Source: CAZPRQ01 sp964589415
Lineage (GTDB): Bacteria > Patescibacteriota > Doudnabacteria > UBA920
NCBI GenBank assembly: GCA_964589415.1
Contig: CAZPRQ010000015.1
Location: 1-25,952 of the forward strand
Length of the DNA stretch: 25,952 nt
Reading direction: 5' to 3'
Part shown: positions 13,935 through 20,664 of the stretch, piece by piece
Position numbering within the stretch: position 1 is the stretch's first letter
Layout of the letters: every line of letters begins with the position of its first letter
Position numbers and translations under genes: made by a program
The notes under the pieces: model-generated
Database searches by the model: none
Seen by the model: only the letters and a program-made list of their open reading frames with translations
Told to the model about the DNA's origin: nothing

Positions 13935-14608
13935 GCCCATTTTAAGTCTTTGGGGTAATGGTGGCTGCGGGTAGAAGTAATACCCTTTTCCTTAACCGGA
14001 TTTATTAGCCCTTTTTCTAAAACTGCCAGGCTTTCTGTATCTGGGTTTAAATTAAAATCGCCGCAAATAATTTTCTTTCCATTTGCCGCATCCATAAATT
14101 TTCTCACCCGTTCCGACTGCCACAGCCGCGCTTTGCTGTCGTTCTTACCGCCTCCTGTATATAGCCCATGCAAATTATAAATTGTAATCTCGCCATCATT
14201 ATAAGGGACGGTTACGTACTGCAACAAACGGTTCCAGGCAACTATGCCTTCCGCCAAATCCAAATCCTCATCAAGCTTGAAAATTTCATAAAAGCCTTGC
14301 TTTTTAATTTCTATGCTTTTTCTTACAAACATTGCAAGGCCATAAGGCACTTTTGCTTCCCCTACTTCAAACTTTCCGGCTTCGGCATGAAAGCCTAAGA
14401 AATTTGGCAGCAATTTTTCTAAGGTAGGATATATATTTGTTACTACGCCTTTTAAACGGGCATCTATGCTGTCCGTTGGTATTCTTTCGCTGCCATTGAA
14501 AACTTCCTGAAAGCAAAAAATATCGGTATCTTCCGATTGCGTTTTTATAAATTCCAGCAAATCCTGATATATCCTCCCTCCCCAAATGTTTAAAGTAATG
14601 AGCTTCAT
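13935..14608 (-). CDS. Endonuclease/exonuclease/phosphatase-family protein, 3' part lost in gap
   Basis: The N-terminal 224 codons of an EEP-fold (DNase I-like) metallohydrolase. MKLITLNIWGG places the first active-site Asn (N7), and DIFCFQEVF carries the metal-binding glutamate (E35). YNLHGLYTGG (about 148) supplies a histidine, and IICGDFNLNPDTESL (about 188) has the conserved GDFN. The final motif, normally ADYIxVS...SDH, is absent only because the gap starts after TRSHHYPKDLKW. Members cut nucleic acids, inositol or sphingo-phosphates or other phosphodiesters; the neighbours suggest phosphate-ester chemistry. It starts 75 bp after the Nudix gene. It is not really fused to the HIT gene. 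Confidence 0.92.
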
Positions 14609-14683
14609 ATTGTTGCTATAAAAGTTTAGTGGCTAAATAAACTATCGGAATTTTATTGATAAAAATATTTTAAAAAAACAAGA

Positions 14684-15088
14684 TTAATCGATTAGATTTT
14701 TATTTTTTAAATCATCAAAAATTAATTGATCCACTGGCGAGACCATGCCTCGTTGGGAATAATTAAACCAGTCTATTTTTTCTACCTCTGCACCTGGTGT
14801 TAGTGTGCCATTGTATTTAGCTGTATAGCAAGTCATTCTTACCATTGTGCCTTCGGGTTTACCGTGGGCTTGAGCTTCAAATACTCCGTAAAACTTTATG
14901 GTTTCAGGAATTAGGTTAACCTGCAGCTCCTCTTTAACTTCTCGAATCAGAGCAGCTTGGTCACTTTCACCAACCTCCCGCTTGCCGCCAGGAATATACC
15001 ATTTGTCTTTGCCATAACTACAAGTCTCCAATACTTTGCGATCTTTTAATTCTACAAATGCCAATTTGTCAATATAAGTTTTTTCCAT
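14684..15088 (-). CDS. Nudix hydrolase
   Basis: A 134-residue protein with the Nudix box at residues 35-57: G-KREVG-E-SDQAALI-REVKEELQV. It fits Gx5Ex7REUxEExGU except that the usual final glycine is Q56. The REVKEE catalytic core is intact. The opening strand LAFVELKDRKVLETCSYGKDKWYIPGGK is typical of MutT-type enzymes. It is not closely alike to the Nudix protein at 11904-12434. It lies between the TPR/transglutaminase-like and phosphatase genes in the same operon. Confidence 0.93.
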   Translation of the reverse strand: MEKTYIDKLAFVELKDRKVLETCSYGKDKWYIPGGKREVGESDQAALIREVKEELQVNLIPETIKFYGVFEAQAHGKPEGTMVRMTCYTAKYNGTLTPGAEVEKIDWFNYSQRGMVSPVDQLIFDDLKNKNLID

Positions 15089-15134
15089 AAACTACGTTTG
15101 TTCCTTTAAAAATTCTAGCCTCATTGGCCACTGC

Positions 15135-16196
15135 TTATTTTTCAAATTTTGCAGCACTTAAAAGATTTTTAACTTTATCCAGCTCCCCTTTAAGATAAAG
15201 ATTATCCGGATCAATTTCTACGGCTTTTTGATAAGCATTAACCGCTTCTTTATACATTTTTTTATTTTTGTAAGCCCTGGCTAGTCCCTGGTGAACATCC
15301 ACATCATTTGGAGACTTAAGCTTGGCTAATTCAAGAATCTCTAGGGCTTCATCGTTTCTATTGTTATTACCCAATACAAAACCAGTGCTAATTAGCTCTT
15401 GCAGTTCCAATCCCACATTTGGTGCCCATACGGTCATAGGCAAATTCTTCCAGTATTCTTTTTTTACAAAAAACTTTAAACCTTCGTTTCCAGGTTTTTT
15501 TGCAAAAGCAGCAATATCGCTTGGTGTGGATCCCTGAATCTTTTCAGTCGTTAACTCTTCATTTTCAAAGCCAGGCCTTTCCAAACCATCTTGCATATCC
15601 TGCCATAAAACTTTGCCATCGCTAGCCACAACAACCAATAATACATGATCACCAATATGTCCCACCAAATAATTAATGCCAACTTCGTCCAGCAAAGCGC
15701 CGCCTAAGGTTGATGCGCCAACACAATTCATTTTTTTCTTACTCAATATCTCCGCCATATGACAAGTTCCCATATCATATGGATATTTACTTATAGCTTG
15801 TTGAAAAGAATTCGCTATCTCTATTTCTCTCGCGGCCAAAGCCTGGATATCACCTTTTTCTCTTAAAGAAGTAATTTCGGCTTTTAGGTTTGGTAAATCA
15901 AGTTTATCTACCAATCTAACTTCATTATTATTGGGGTCGCGCAATTCCCCCATTAATTTTTTTTGTCCCTCGCGGAATGCGGTGTCGTAAATTTTTTCCT
16001 TTTCTGCCGGATCCATACCCTCGGTTATTTCTACATCTGTAACTACACCATTTAACCTACTCCATTGGTCAAAACTAGATTGCTCAGGGGATTTAGAGGC
16101 TGCTTTAAACTCACCAGAAACATGGGTTTTCAATGGCTCCTCGGGAGCTTTCCATTCCGCTTGCTCTCTGTTAAATCCTTCACTTTCATTTATCAT
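15135..16196 (-). CDS. Transglutaminase-like domain with C-terminal TPR repeats
   Basis: A 353-residue protein. Residues 150-205 contain a Cys-His-Asp arrangement: KKKMNCVGASTLGGALLDEV (C158), GDHVLLVVV (H184) and KVLWQDMQDG (D200). This spacing and context match transglutaminase-like/papain-fold cores of the SirB1 type. Two tetratricopeptide repeats cover about 282-345 (NDEALEILELAKLKSPNDVD, then YKEAVNAYQKAVEIDPDN). The N-terminal 60 residues are charged and probably disordered, and a helical region lies at about 62-135. There is no signal peptide. Enzymatic activity is a prediction; some family members are scaffolds. It begins 4 bp after the stop of the GrpB-HD gene. Confidence 0.82.
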   Translation of the reverse strand: MINESEGFNREQAEWKAPEEPLKTHVSGEFKAASKSPEQSSFDQWSRLNGVVTDVEITEGMDPAEKEKIYDTAFREGQKKLMGELRDPNNNEVRLVDKLDLPNLKAEITSLREKGDIQALAAREIEIANSFQQAISKYPYDMGTCHMAEILSKKKMNCVGASTLGGALLDEVGINYLVGHIGDHVLLVVVASDGKVLWQDMQDGLERPGFENEELTTEKIQGSTPSDIAAFAKKPGNEGLKFFVKKEYWKNLPMTVWAPNVGLELQELISTGFVLGNNNRNDEALEILELAKLKSPNDVDVHQGLARAYKNKKMYKEAVNAYQKAVEIDPDNLYLKGELDKVKNLLSAAKFEK

Positions 16197-16200
16197 AAAA

Positions 16201-17277
16201 TTAACTTAACCTTTTTATAGCATTCTCATACATAGGCTTTGCTAATTCTTTAGCTCGCACGGAAGTTATACGGTCAAACATCCACTGGAATTTTTCTCTT
16301 ACTTTATCCTTGCCAACTTCGGCGACTTTGCTGGTTAAAAAATGTTCTATTTGATTTCCAAAATAACTCACGCTGTCCGCGTCTTTTAACAAATTTTGGT
16401 CGTCATTACCACCTACTTCATGTTTGGAAATAAGCATTTGCACACGGTCAATTAACTCTTGCGGTGCATTTTGTTCTTTAAGAAAGTCTGCAATAATCTT
16501 AGCTCCTTTATTCTGGTGATGCATTAAGTGATCTTCGTCAGTGAAACCTTTATTCGATGCTCTAAATCTCTCATTAGCAGTTTTATCTCTGAATGCGCGC
16601 TCGGTATCGTGAGCAAAGGCGGCTATACATAGTGCTTCGTCGGCGTTAGGCCTTAATTCCTTTAACCAATAAACCGTCCGTTCAAAATGCTTAATGTCGC
16701 CAAGGTTTCCGGCTTTTATAAAAGATTCCTTAACAAACTCCTTAACCAAGGTTAAATATTTTTCTTCTTCGTAACCTAAAATCCTATTATAGAATTCGTA
16801 CTTCTTAATTTGGTATTGCTTATAGGATAAATTTGCAGCGGTTAGTTTTATTTGCTCGTATTCTTTGAGCAGGTCGGGATTATTTTTAAGCAAATTAAAC
16901 ACTTCAATCTGTTCCTGCACCTGTGAAGTTACCGGATCGGTTAAATAAATGCCTACATCCCAGCCTTGGCGCTCGAAATGCCAGCCAATGGCAGTAACTC
17001 CCAGCTTGTCCGGCTTGCCAAATTTTTCTTCCAATTTTGGTTGATGCAGTGGAAAGTCTTTAGCATCCGATAACACCGATAAATCTATATCTTTTTGTCC
17101 GGCAATCTTCAGTGGCAATGAGCCAATAAAAATAATTTCATTGTCCGGTAACAATAATTTAATTTCATCTATAATGCCTTGCGCAATATCAAGTCCGCGA
17201 GAATCCCATGGCAAAACTGTCATTTTTAAATCGTCCGGGATTTTAGATAAATATTGCTCTTGATTGGGAGTAAGCAT
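16201..17277 (-). CDS. GrpB-like nucleotidyltransferase fused to HD phosphohydrolase
   Basis: A 358-residue two-domain protein. The N-terminal half resembles the GrpB/UPF0157 nucleotidyltransferase-like family: IIFIGSLPLKIAGQKDIDLS (49-68) gives the G-S turn and D63-x-D65. VFNLLKNNPDLLKEYEQIKL (127-146) matches the family's closing helical part. The C-terminal half (about 172-358) is an HD domain with H197, H223-D224 (FAHDTERAF), further histidines near 250-254 and H286, and a distal aspartate (D299/D301 in KDADSVSYF), the usual H..HD..D order. Fusing a nucleotide-transfer domain with a phosphohydrolase domain suggests making or breaking a nucleotide modification. It is the first gene of the long operon. 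Its promoter region (TGGTAAAAT just before the ATG) is only weakly convincing. Confidence 0.85.
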   Translation of the reverse strand: MLTPNQEQYLSKIPDDLKMTVLPWDSRGLDIAQGIIDEIKLLLPDNEIIFIGSLPLKIAGQKDIDLSVLSDAKDFPLHQPKLEEKFGKPDKLGVTAIGWHFERQGWDVGIYLTDPVTSQVQEQIEVFNLLKNNPDLLKEYEQIKLTAANLSYKQYQIKKYEFYNRILGYEEEKYLTLVKEFVKESFIKAGNLGDIKHFERTVYWLKELRPNADEALCIAAFAHDTERAFRDKTANERFRASNKGFTDEDHLMHHQNKGAKIIADFLKEQNAPQELIDRVQMLISKHEVGGNDDQNLLKDADSVSYFGNQIEHFLTSKVAEVGKDKVREKFQWMFDRITSVRAKELAKPMYENAIKRLS

Positions 17278-17400
17278 GTACCTATTTTACCAAAAAACCG
17301 TATAAATAGCGACTGAATTGGGGATGTTTATTTGGGTTCAAAAAGTATCAAATGAACCATCCCAAAGCAGAGCTCCGGAGTATCAGCTGCAATCTCCCAT

Positions 17401-17454
17401 GTCATGCCGCCTGCCTGCCATGTCTACCGACGAGGCAGGCTCGGCCGGGATGAC
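17401..17454. repeat. REP-like palindromic element
   Basis: Outer arms GTCAT (17401-17405) and ATGAC (17450-17454) and inner arms CCTGCCT (17410-17416) and AGGCAGG (17433-17439) form an imperfect palindrome, GC-rich against its surroundings. The minus-strand opening GTCATCCCGGCC resembles the type of small palindromic repeats dispersed in several bacterial genomes. Confidence 0.6.
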
Positions 17455-17496
17455 ACAAAGCCCGGCCCCACAAGCAAGCTGCGAGAAATTAGTGAT

Positions 17497-17543
17497 ATGA
17501 AATAGATGGGCACCATCTCTGAGATGGTGCCCATCTATTTCAT
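17497..17543. repeat. 23-bp perfect inverted repeat with a 1-nt centre
   Basis: Positions 17497-17519 and 17521-17543 are perfect reverse complements around a single T. RNA from either strand would form a very stable hairpin. There is no T-tract on either side. It lies downstream of the orphan-gene array and could end its transcript, but a foldback artefact is also possible. Confidence 0.9.
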
Positions 17544-17709
17544 CTTGTACGGCCTTACTCTTGACCCGTTTAATTTCTCCCATCAGAACTGTAGGAGCCA
17601 TAGTTTTTGCGCCTCCGATGAACCAGAACCAGAACAAAAACAACAGTTTTCATTCATCCCGTGGCACGTAAATTCTCTATTCACCTAAAAAATCCTTCTC
17701 GGGTAGAAA

Positions 17710-17777
17710 CCCTTCCAAATCCACAAAGTAATTTTATGACCTTAGAAGGGTGCAGGGCGTCCGGTTGGTCGCCCTGC
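17710..17777 (-). repeat. Two-hairpin element, copy 1
   Basis: On the transcript strand, HP1 (17777-17752, 8-bp stem GCAGGGCG / CGCCCTGC) is followed after 1 nt by HP2 (17750-17710, 41 nt). HP2 has arms CCCTTC / GAAGGG extended by A-U and G.U pairs with one mismatch, and it ends in the invariant TTGTGGATTTGGAAGGG. It sits 27 bp after the stop of the 281-residue gene. Confidence 0.88.
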
Positions 17778-17804
17778 CGTTGAGTGTTGTGAGAGAACTT
17801 CTTT

Positions 17805-18650
17805 CTACCACTTACTTCTGCTGGTCGGTTCCGGCAGAGGCTTGGGGACGAGCCGCTCCTCTACGAAAAAGAACTTCTTACTTGGCCGTCCTTCTCCCTG
17901 TTCGAGATCCAGCAGCAAATTCATCCGTTCTTTGCCAGCTCGGATCTTCTTAGGCTGGCCGTCTACGGCCGCCTCAGAAAAGATCACGTATCGGTTGTAA
18001 TCCGTGGGCTTAGTGATTTTATCCTGATAGAAGACCGACGGGTCATCGTAACGTAGCAAGTCGCCATTCTTCATAAGGACAATGACAACATCCGCCTTGA
18101 GAATCATCTCCCTGTCAGGCGAATAGGCGCAGGCGGTGTCAAAATCCCGCAAGGCCTGCTCTCTTGTCTGGTCGACGGCTTGCCTCAGCCTTTGGTTCAG
18201 GAATTTCAACGCGCCTTTTTCTTTCCAGCGCGGCTTGGCCCAATCCATAATGACGGCGATGACGAATTCCTTCGGGTGCAGCAACAAGTGGCTATGCCCG
18301 AGAAAAACGTATTGGGGCAAGACATGATCCTTGTACTCGAATTTGGCCAACATTTTCCCATGGCCGCACTCATAGACCTGGACTGTGTGATCCCAGAGAA
18401 AATCCACAAAACGAGCCACCGGGTGGCTCTTGTCCTCGTAATACAGCGTCGGCAGATAGGGTTCCACGACAGGGCCCAAATTCTGCTTTTCATCTTCGGT
18501 AAAGAGGTAGCTGGCAACACCTACCCAGGCATTTAACCACCTCTTGTAGTTAGGCGCCATGGTCGGATTAGAGGCCAAAAACTCTACGATGTCGAGCCTC
18601 TTGAACCGTTGCTCAATCATCGCGTTGGCAAAAAAATCTCTCGGTAACAT
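17805..18650 (-). CDS. Orphan protein, 281 residues, unknown function
   Basis: A soluble 281-residue protein starting MLPRDFFANAMIEQ, supported by the Shine-Dalgarno AGGAGGAAGG just before the ATG. No signal peptide or membrane helix. Features include a Trp/Tyr-rich first half (RWLNAWVGVASYLF), a His-rich strand pair (YECGHGK; FLGHSHLLLHPKEFVIAVIMDW, about 97-145), a helix KFLNQRLRQAVDQTREQALRD (about 159) and a Pro-rich charged tail (VPKPLPEPTSRSKW). The alternating beta-like segments around FDTACAY and DVVIVLMKNGD hint at an alpha/beta fold, but I recognise no family. Sample lines are about 55 percent GC, above the neighbouring operon. It is the last of four array genes, each followed by the two-hairpin element. 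A stem-loop (18677-18694) lies in its leader. Confidence 0.78.
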   Translation of the reverse strand: MLPRDFFANAMIEQRFKRLDIVEFLASNPTMAPNYKRWLNAWVGVASYLFTEDEKQNLGPVVEPYLPTLYYEDKSHPVARFVDFLWDHTVQVYECGHGKMLAKFEYKDHVLPQYVFLGHSHLLLHPKEFVIAVIMDWAKPRWKEKGALKFLNQRLRQAVDQTREQALRDFDTACAYSPDREMILKADVVIVLMKNGDLLRYDDPSVFYQDKITKPTDYNRYVIFSEAAVDGQPKKIRAGKERMNLLLDLEQGEGRPSKKFFFVEERLVPKPLPEPTSRSKW

Positions 18651-18766
18651 AACCTTCCTCCTATGGAAAGCTTATTGCCGGAGTATTACTCCGACAGTTT
18701 TTTAATTTTCACAATCTGGAAAATCCTTTGAGCATTGCACTTGCAAAGTACTGATTGTAGGTTTTA

Positions 18767-18829
18767 CCCTTCCAAATCCACAAAATAAATTTATAAACTT
18801 AGAAGGGTGGGCAGGTATTTCTTCTGCCC
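18767..18829 (-). repeat. Two-hairpin element, copy 2
   Basis: HP1 (18829-18809; GGGCAG / CTGCCC, 9-nt loop), then 1 nt, then HP2 (18807-18767, 41 nt, same length as copy 1) with all stem positions paired when G.U is allowed. It follows the stop of the 110-residue gene by about 50 nt. Confidence 0.88.
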
Positions 18830-18878
18830 TCCGCGCAAATTGTTACGTACAATATACCTCCTACTTTTTTGAATTTAA

Positions 18879-19211
18879 CTAACGCTTCGTCATATCCAGG
18901 ATAGACTCGATTGCGCGTTTGGCAATGGCTCCATAGCCGTTTATTGAGACTTCCAGTTGCCGCCTTGCCAACTCCTTCGCGTGGCTAACCAGCTCAGGAA
19001 TGTGGGCATAAGCGTCGGCTAGGGTAATTTCCGCTTCATATTGCCTGCGCGCCTTGTCGACCGCGGACGCGAACTCAACCAAGATTGACGCAATATTTAA
19101 CTCGGCAACATATTTAAGTTGCTGGTCGAGACGTTGCCGCGCAGAGCCTGATTCATTCTCAAAATAAAGCCTTAATGCGGCAAATTTTTCATCTACCGAT
19201 TCTTTATTCAT
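18879..19211 (-). CDS. Orphan helical protein, 110 residues, unknown function
   Basis: A 110-residue protein from ATG at 19211 (MNKESVDEKFAALR), chosen because GAGGAGG lies 5 nt upstream. The frame is open further up but runs through the two-hairpin element. Almost the whole chain is predicted amphipathic helix, with heptad-like charged/hydrophobic alternation (SARQRLDQQLKYVAELNIAS; VDKARRQYEAEITLADAYAH; VSHAKELARRQLEVSINGYG), suggesting a coiled-coil or helical bundle. No cysteine, signal or membrane segment. No family recognised. Third gene of the array. HP2 of copy 3 ends about 5 nt before its ribosome-binding site, close enough to affect initiation. Confidence 0.75.
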   Translation of the reverse strand: MNKESVDEKFAALRLYFENESGSARQRLDQQLKYVAELNIASILVEFASAVDKARRQYEAEITLADAYAHIPELVSHAKELARRQLEVSINGYGAIAKRAIESILDMTKR

Positions 19212-19231
19212 AACGCCTCCTCTATATTTAT

Positions 19232-19341
19232 CCCTTCCAAATCCACAATCCGCCAACTAGCGGAATTTATGAACCCGCTTTTTTTGCGGGTTGCCCATGA
19301 GGCGACTTGGAAGGGTGGCGGAAGACATTACTGCTTCCGCC
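19232..19341 (-). repeat. Two-hairpin element, copy 3 (enlarged HP2)
   Basis: HP1 (19341-19317; 8-bp GGCGGAAG / CTTCCGCC) followed after 1 nt by an 84-nt HP2 (19315-19232). The outer 12 positions pair completely (CCCTTCCAAGTC / GATTTGGAAGGG). The interior has two extra hairpins: AACCCGC-7-GCGGGTT (19292-19272) and TCCGC..GCGGA around 19256. The 3' arm TTGTGGATTTGGAAGGG is unchanged. Confidence 0.88.
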
Positions 19342-19369
19342 AAGATATAAATCCGTGCTTGTTAGCCGG

Positions 19370-19864
19370 TTACCGTGAAGACCGAGCGATGAGAAACTGC
19401 TCGACGGCATCCCAATATTCCCACACCCGGCCCATATCAAGCTGGCTCCGCCATATGTGCACCAGCCGGCCATGGCTGAACAGTTTTCTATAAGGCCAGC
19501 CCTGCCCAGACAGCTTCCGCTGCAACTCCATGGTCAGTTGGTTTACTTTTCCCCTTGCTTCGTCTTGCAATTCCCACGTTTCTTTGGCAGCGAGGTCTTT
19601 TTGCGCAAGCTGATACTGACAACACCGATAATATAGCTCAAAACTTTCGTATTGGGCGATGATTTTAGGCTTATAGGCTTGTACGAGCTTTAGGAACTCG
19701 ACATCAGCCTTACGGCGGCGTTCTCTGGTGCTCGGCCTCAATTCTGTCGCCCAGAACCAGAAGGCCTGAATGAAAGTATACCAGAACGGCGCCTTGAAAT
19801 TTGTGACTTGTTTTTTGGCATTTAGCCCCGGTCCTGTTTGGTGAATGACCTCTAATTCTAGCAT
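19370..19864 (-). CDS. Orphan helical protein, 164 residues, unknown function
   Basis: A 164-residue protein; ATG at 19864 is preceded by AGGAGGAGATTA, an excellent ribosome-binding site. It has an aromatic N-terminal stretch (FWYTFIQAFWFWATEL, about 27-42) that could be a membrane-associated or buried helix, then basic RPSTRERRRKADVEFLKLVQ. Long helices rich in Gln/Glu/Lys follow (CCQYQLAQKDLAAKETWELQ; ARGKVNQLTMELQRKLSGQG). No catalytic motif seen and no family recognised. Second gene of the array, between elements 4 and 3. Confidence 0.76.
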   Translation of the reverse strand: MLELEVIHQTGPGLNAKKQVTNFKAPFWYTFIQAFWFWATELRPSTRERRRKADVEFLKLVQAYKPKIIAQYESFELYYRCCQYQLAQKDLAAKETWELQDEARGKVNQLTMELQRKLSGQGWPYRKLFSHGRLVHIWRSQLDMGRVWEYWDAVEQFLIARSSR

Positions 19865-19913
19865 TAATCTCCTCCTAAAATTTAGGGATAAAGGGTTTAA
19901 AACCCATAAGACT

Positions 19914-19984
19914 CCCCTTCCAAATCCACAAATAATTTTATGAATTTAGAAGGGGGCAGGGCGTCCGAAATGGAACACCCCGCC
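19914..19984 (-). repeat. Two-hairpin element, copy 4
   Basis: HP1 (19984-19955) is a 12-pair stem with three G.U pairs and a 6-nt loop. HP2 (19955-19914) is a 19-pair stem, all paired with G.U allowed, loop ATTA. The invariant 3' arm is present. It starts 9 nt after the stop of the first array gene. It shares CGGACGCCCTGC plus HP2 with copy 1. Confidence 0.88.
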
Positions 19985-19993
19985 ATAGAGAAT

Positions 19994-20488
19994 CTAAATT
20001 GTGAACTCCGGTGGCGGCGGCAGCTTCTTGCCGACCAAGTCGTCCACGAGAACCCGGAGAAGCTCGGAGACGGCCTCAATAACTTTCTCAGCCTGATCCC
20101 GAGGTAGAAATCCAACGGCAGTGCAAAAATCCTCGAATTGATATTCAATGGGTGTACCATTGAAGCTCCCGATTTCCACTTCGGCAATACCGCCGTTCAT
20201 CACTATGAGCTTCGAGTTAAGCACACCCAGCAAGGTGCTACTCTCGATAGCCAGGCGCCGTTCGGTCTCGAGCCGCACGTATTCCTCGGCTCTCGGCAGC
20301 AATTGCTTTGCAAGACAGTCATTCTCTAGATCGGCTGTTGCCGCATCCACACACTGCCTATGCTGCATAATGGTAACTACTGCGGCTGATTCGTCTAAAG
20401 CTATAGCCCGCCTGCGGTTTACCGCCTGCACATATTGCACGGCGATTTTCCTACTTCTTTGCAAACTGATTTCCATACTGATTTCCAT
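19994..20488 (-). CDS. Orphan protein, 164 residues, unknown function
   Basis: A 164-residue protein from ATG at 20488 (MEISMEISLQRSRKIAVQYV), with AGGAGG 6 nt upstream. The frame is open to 20536, but that start has no ribosome-binding site. The first 100 residues are helical (VNRRRAIALDESAAVVTIMQ; LLPRAEEYVRLETERRLAIE). A more beta-like part follows (NSKLIVMNGGIAEVEIGSFN), then helices ending in DLVGKKLPPPPEFTI. Unknown family. It is the first gene of the four-gene array, transcribed from the promoter at 20566-20593, and is followed directly by the two-hairpin element. High GC relative to flanks suggests acquisition. Confidence 0.76.
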   Translation of the reverse strand: MEISMEISLQRSRKIAVQYVQAVNRRRAIALDESAAVVTIMQHRQCVDAATADLENDCLAKQLLPRAEEYVRLETERRLAIESSTLLGVLNSKLIVMNGGIAEVEIGSFNGTPIEYQFEDFCTAVGFLPRDQAEKVIEAVSELLRVLVDDLVGKKLPPPPEFTI

Positions 20489-20565
20489 TCTGTGCCTCCT
20501 ATTTATTATAGTGTAAACGTAGCCGGCACCCGCCAACTACATTAAATTGCTAAACTTAACATACA

Positions 20566-20593
20566 ATTATAGCAGAATTTAAAGAAATGTCGA
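20566..20593 (-). promoter_or_regulatory. Promoter of the orphan-gene array
   Basis: Minus-strand TCGACA (20593-20588, one mismatch to TTGACA), a 16-nt spacer and TATAAT (20571-20566). Expected leader to the first array ATG is about 70 nt. It includes a GC-rich stretch GGCGGGTGCCGGC. Confidence 0.75.
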
Positions 20594-20664
20594 GACGTGG
20601 AAGGCAGTTTTGAAGTAACACCAAAAACAGCTTTTTTCAGGCTTTTTAACTGCTCTTTTACGGC

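Larger units (their letters stand above)
17278..17804. other. Repeat-rich spacer between orphan-gene array and nucleotide operon
   Basis: No convincing gene. It holds the leftmost two-hairpin element (17710-17777), a 23-bp perfect palindrome (17497-17543) and a REP-like palindrome (17401-17454). An open frame (17383-17643, minus) crosses both palindromes. An in-frame ATG near 17600 has GGAGG 10 nt upstream, so a short protein cannot be fully excluded. Confidence 0.6.

Noticed and set aside
13544..14608. Single fused phosphatase-HIT gene
   Set aside because: The continuous frame exists only because N was read as sense codons; each half lacks its expected end at the gap.
17383..17643. 86-residue open frame
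   Set aside because: It crosses both the 23-bp palindrome and the REP-like repeat. The nearest ATG has a poorly spaced GGAGG, so a gene is possible but not supported.
18836..18867. Mini-ORF (TTG start after AGGAGGTATA) behind the 110-residue gene
   Set aside because: Good ribosome-binding site, but only about 18 codons ending inside HP2, and no equivalent in the other three copies.
17710..19984. The repeated elements as integron attC sites
   Set aside because: They lack the GTTRRRY/RYYYAAC core pairs of attC, and the recombinase is on the same strand as the array rather than opposite to it. The likeness is only architectural.
19897..20187. 96-residue open frame over the end of the first array gene and the hairpin element
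   Set aside because: It overlaps the first array gene in another frame and extends through HP1/HP2. Similar peptides (DALPPSKFIKLF, DALHPSKVIKLL) are read in copies 4 and 1 only because the RNA element itself is alike.
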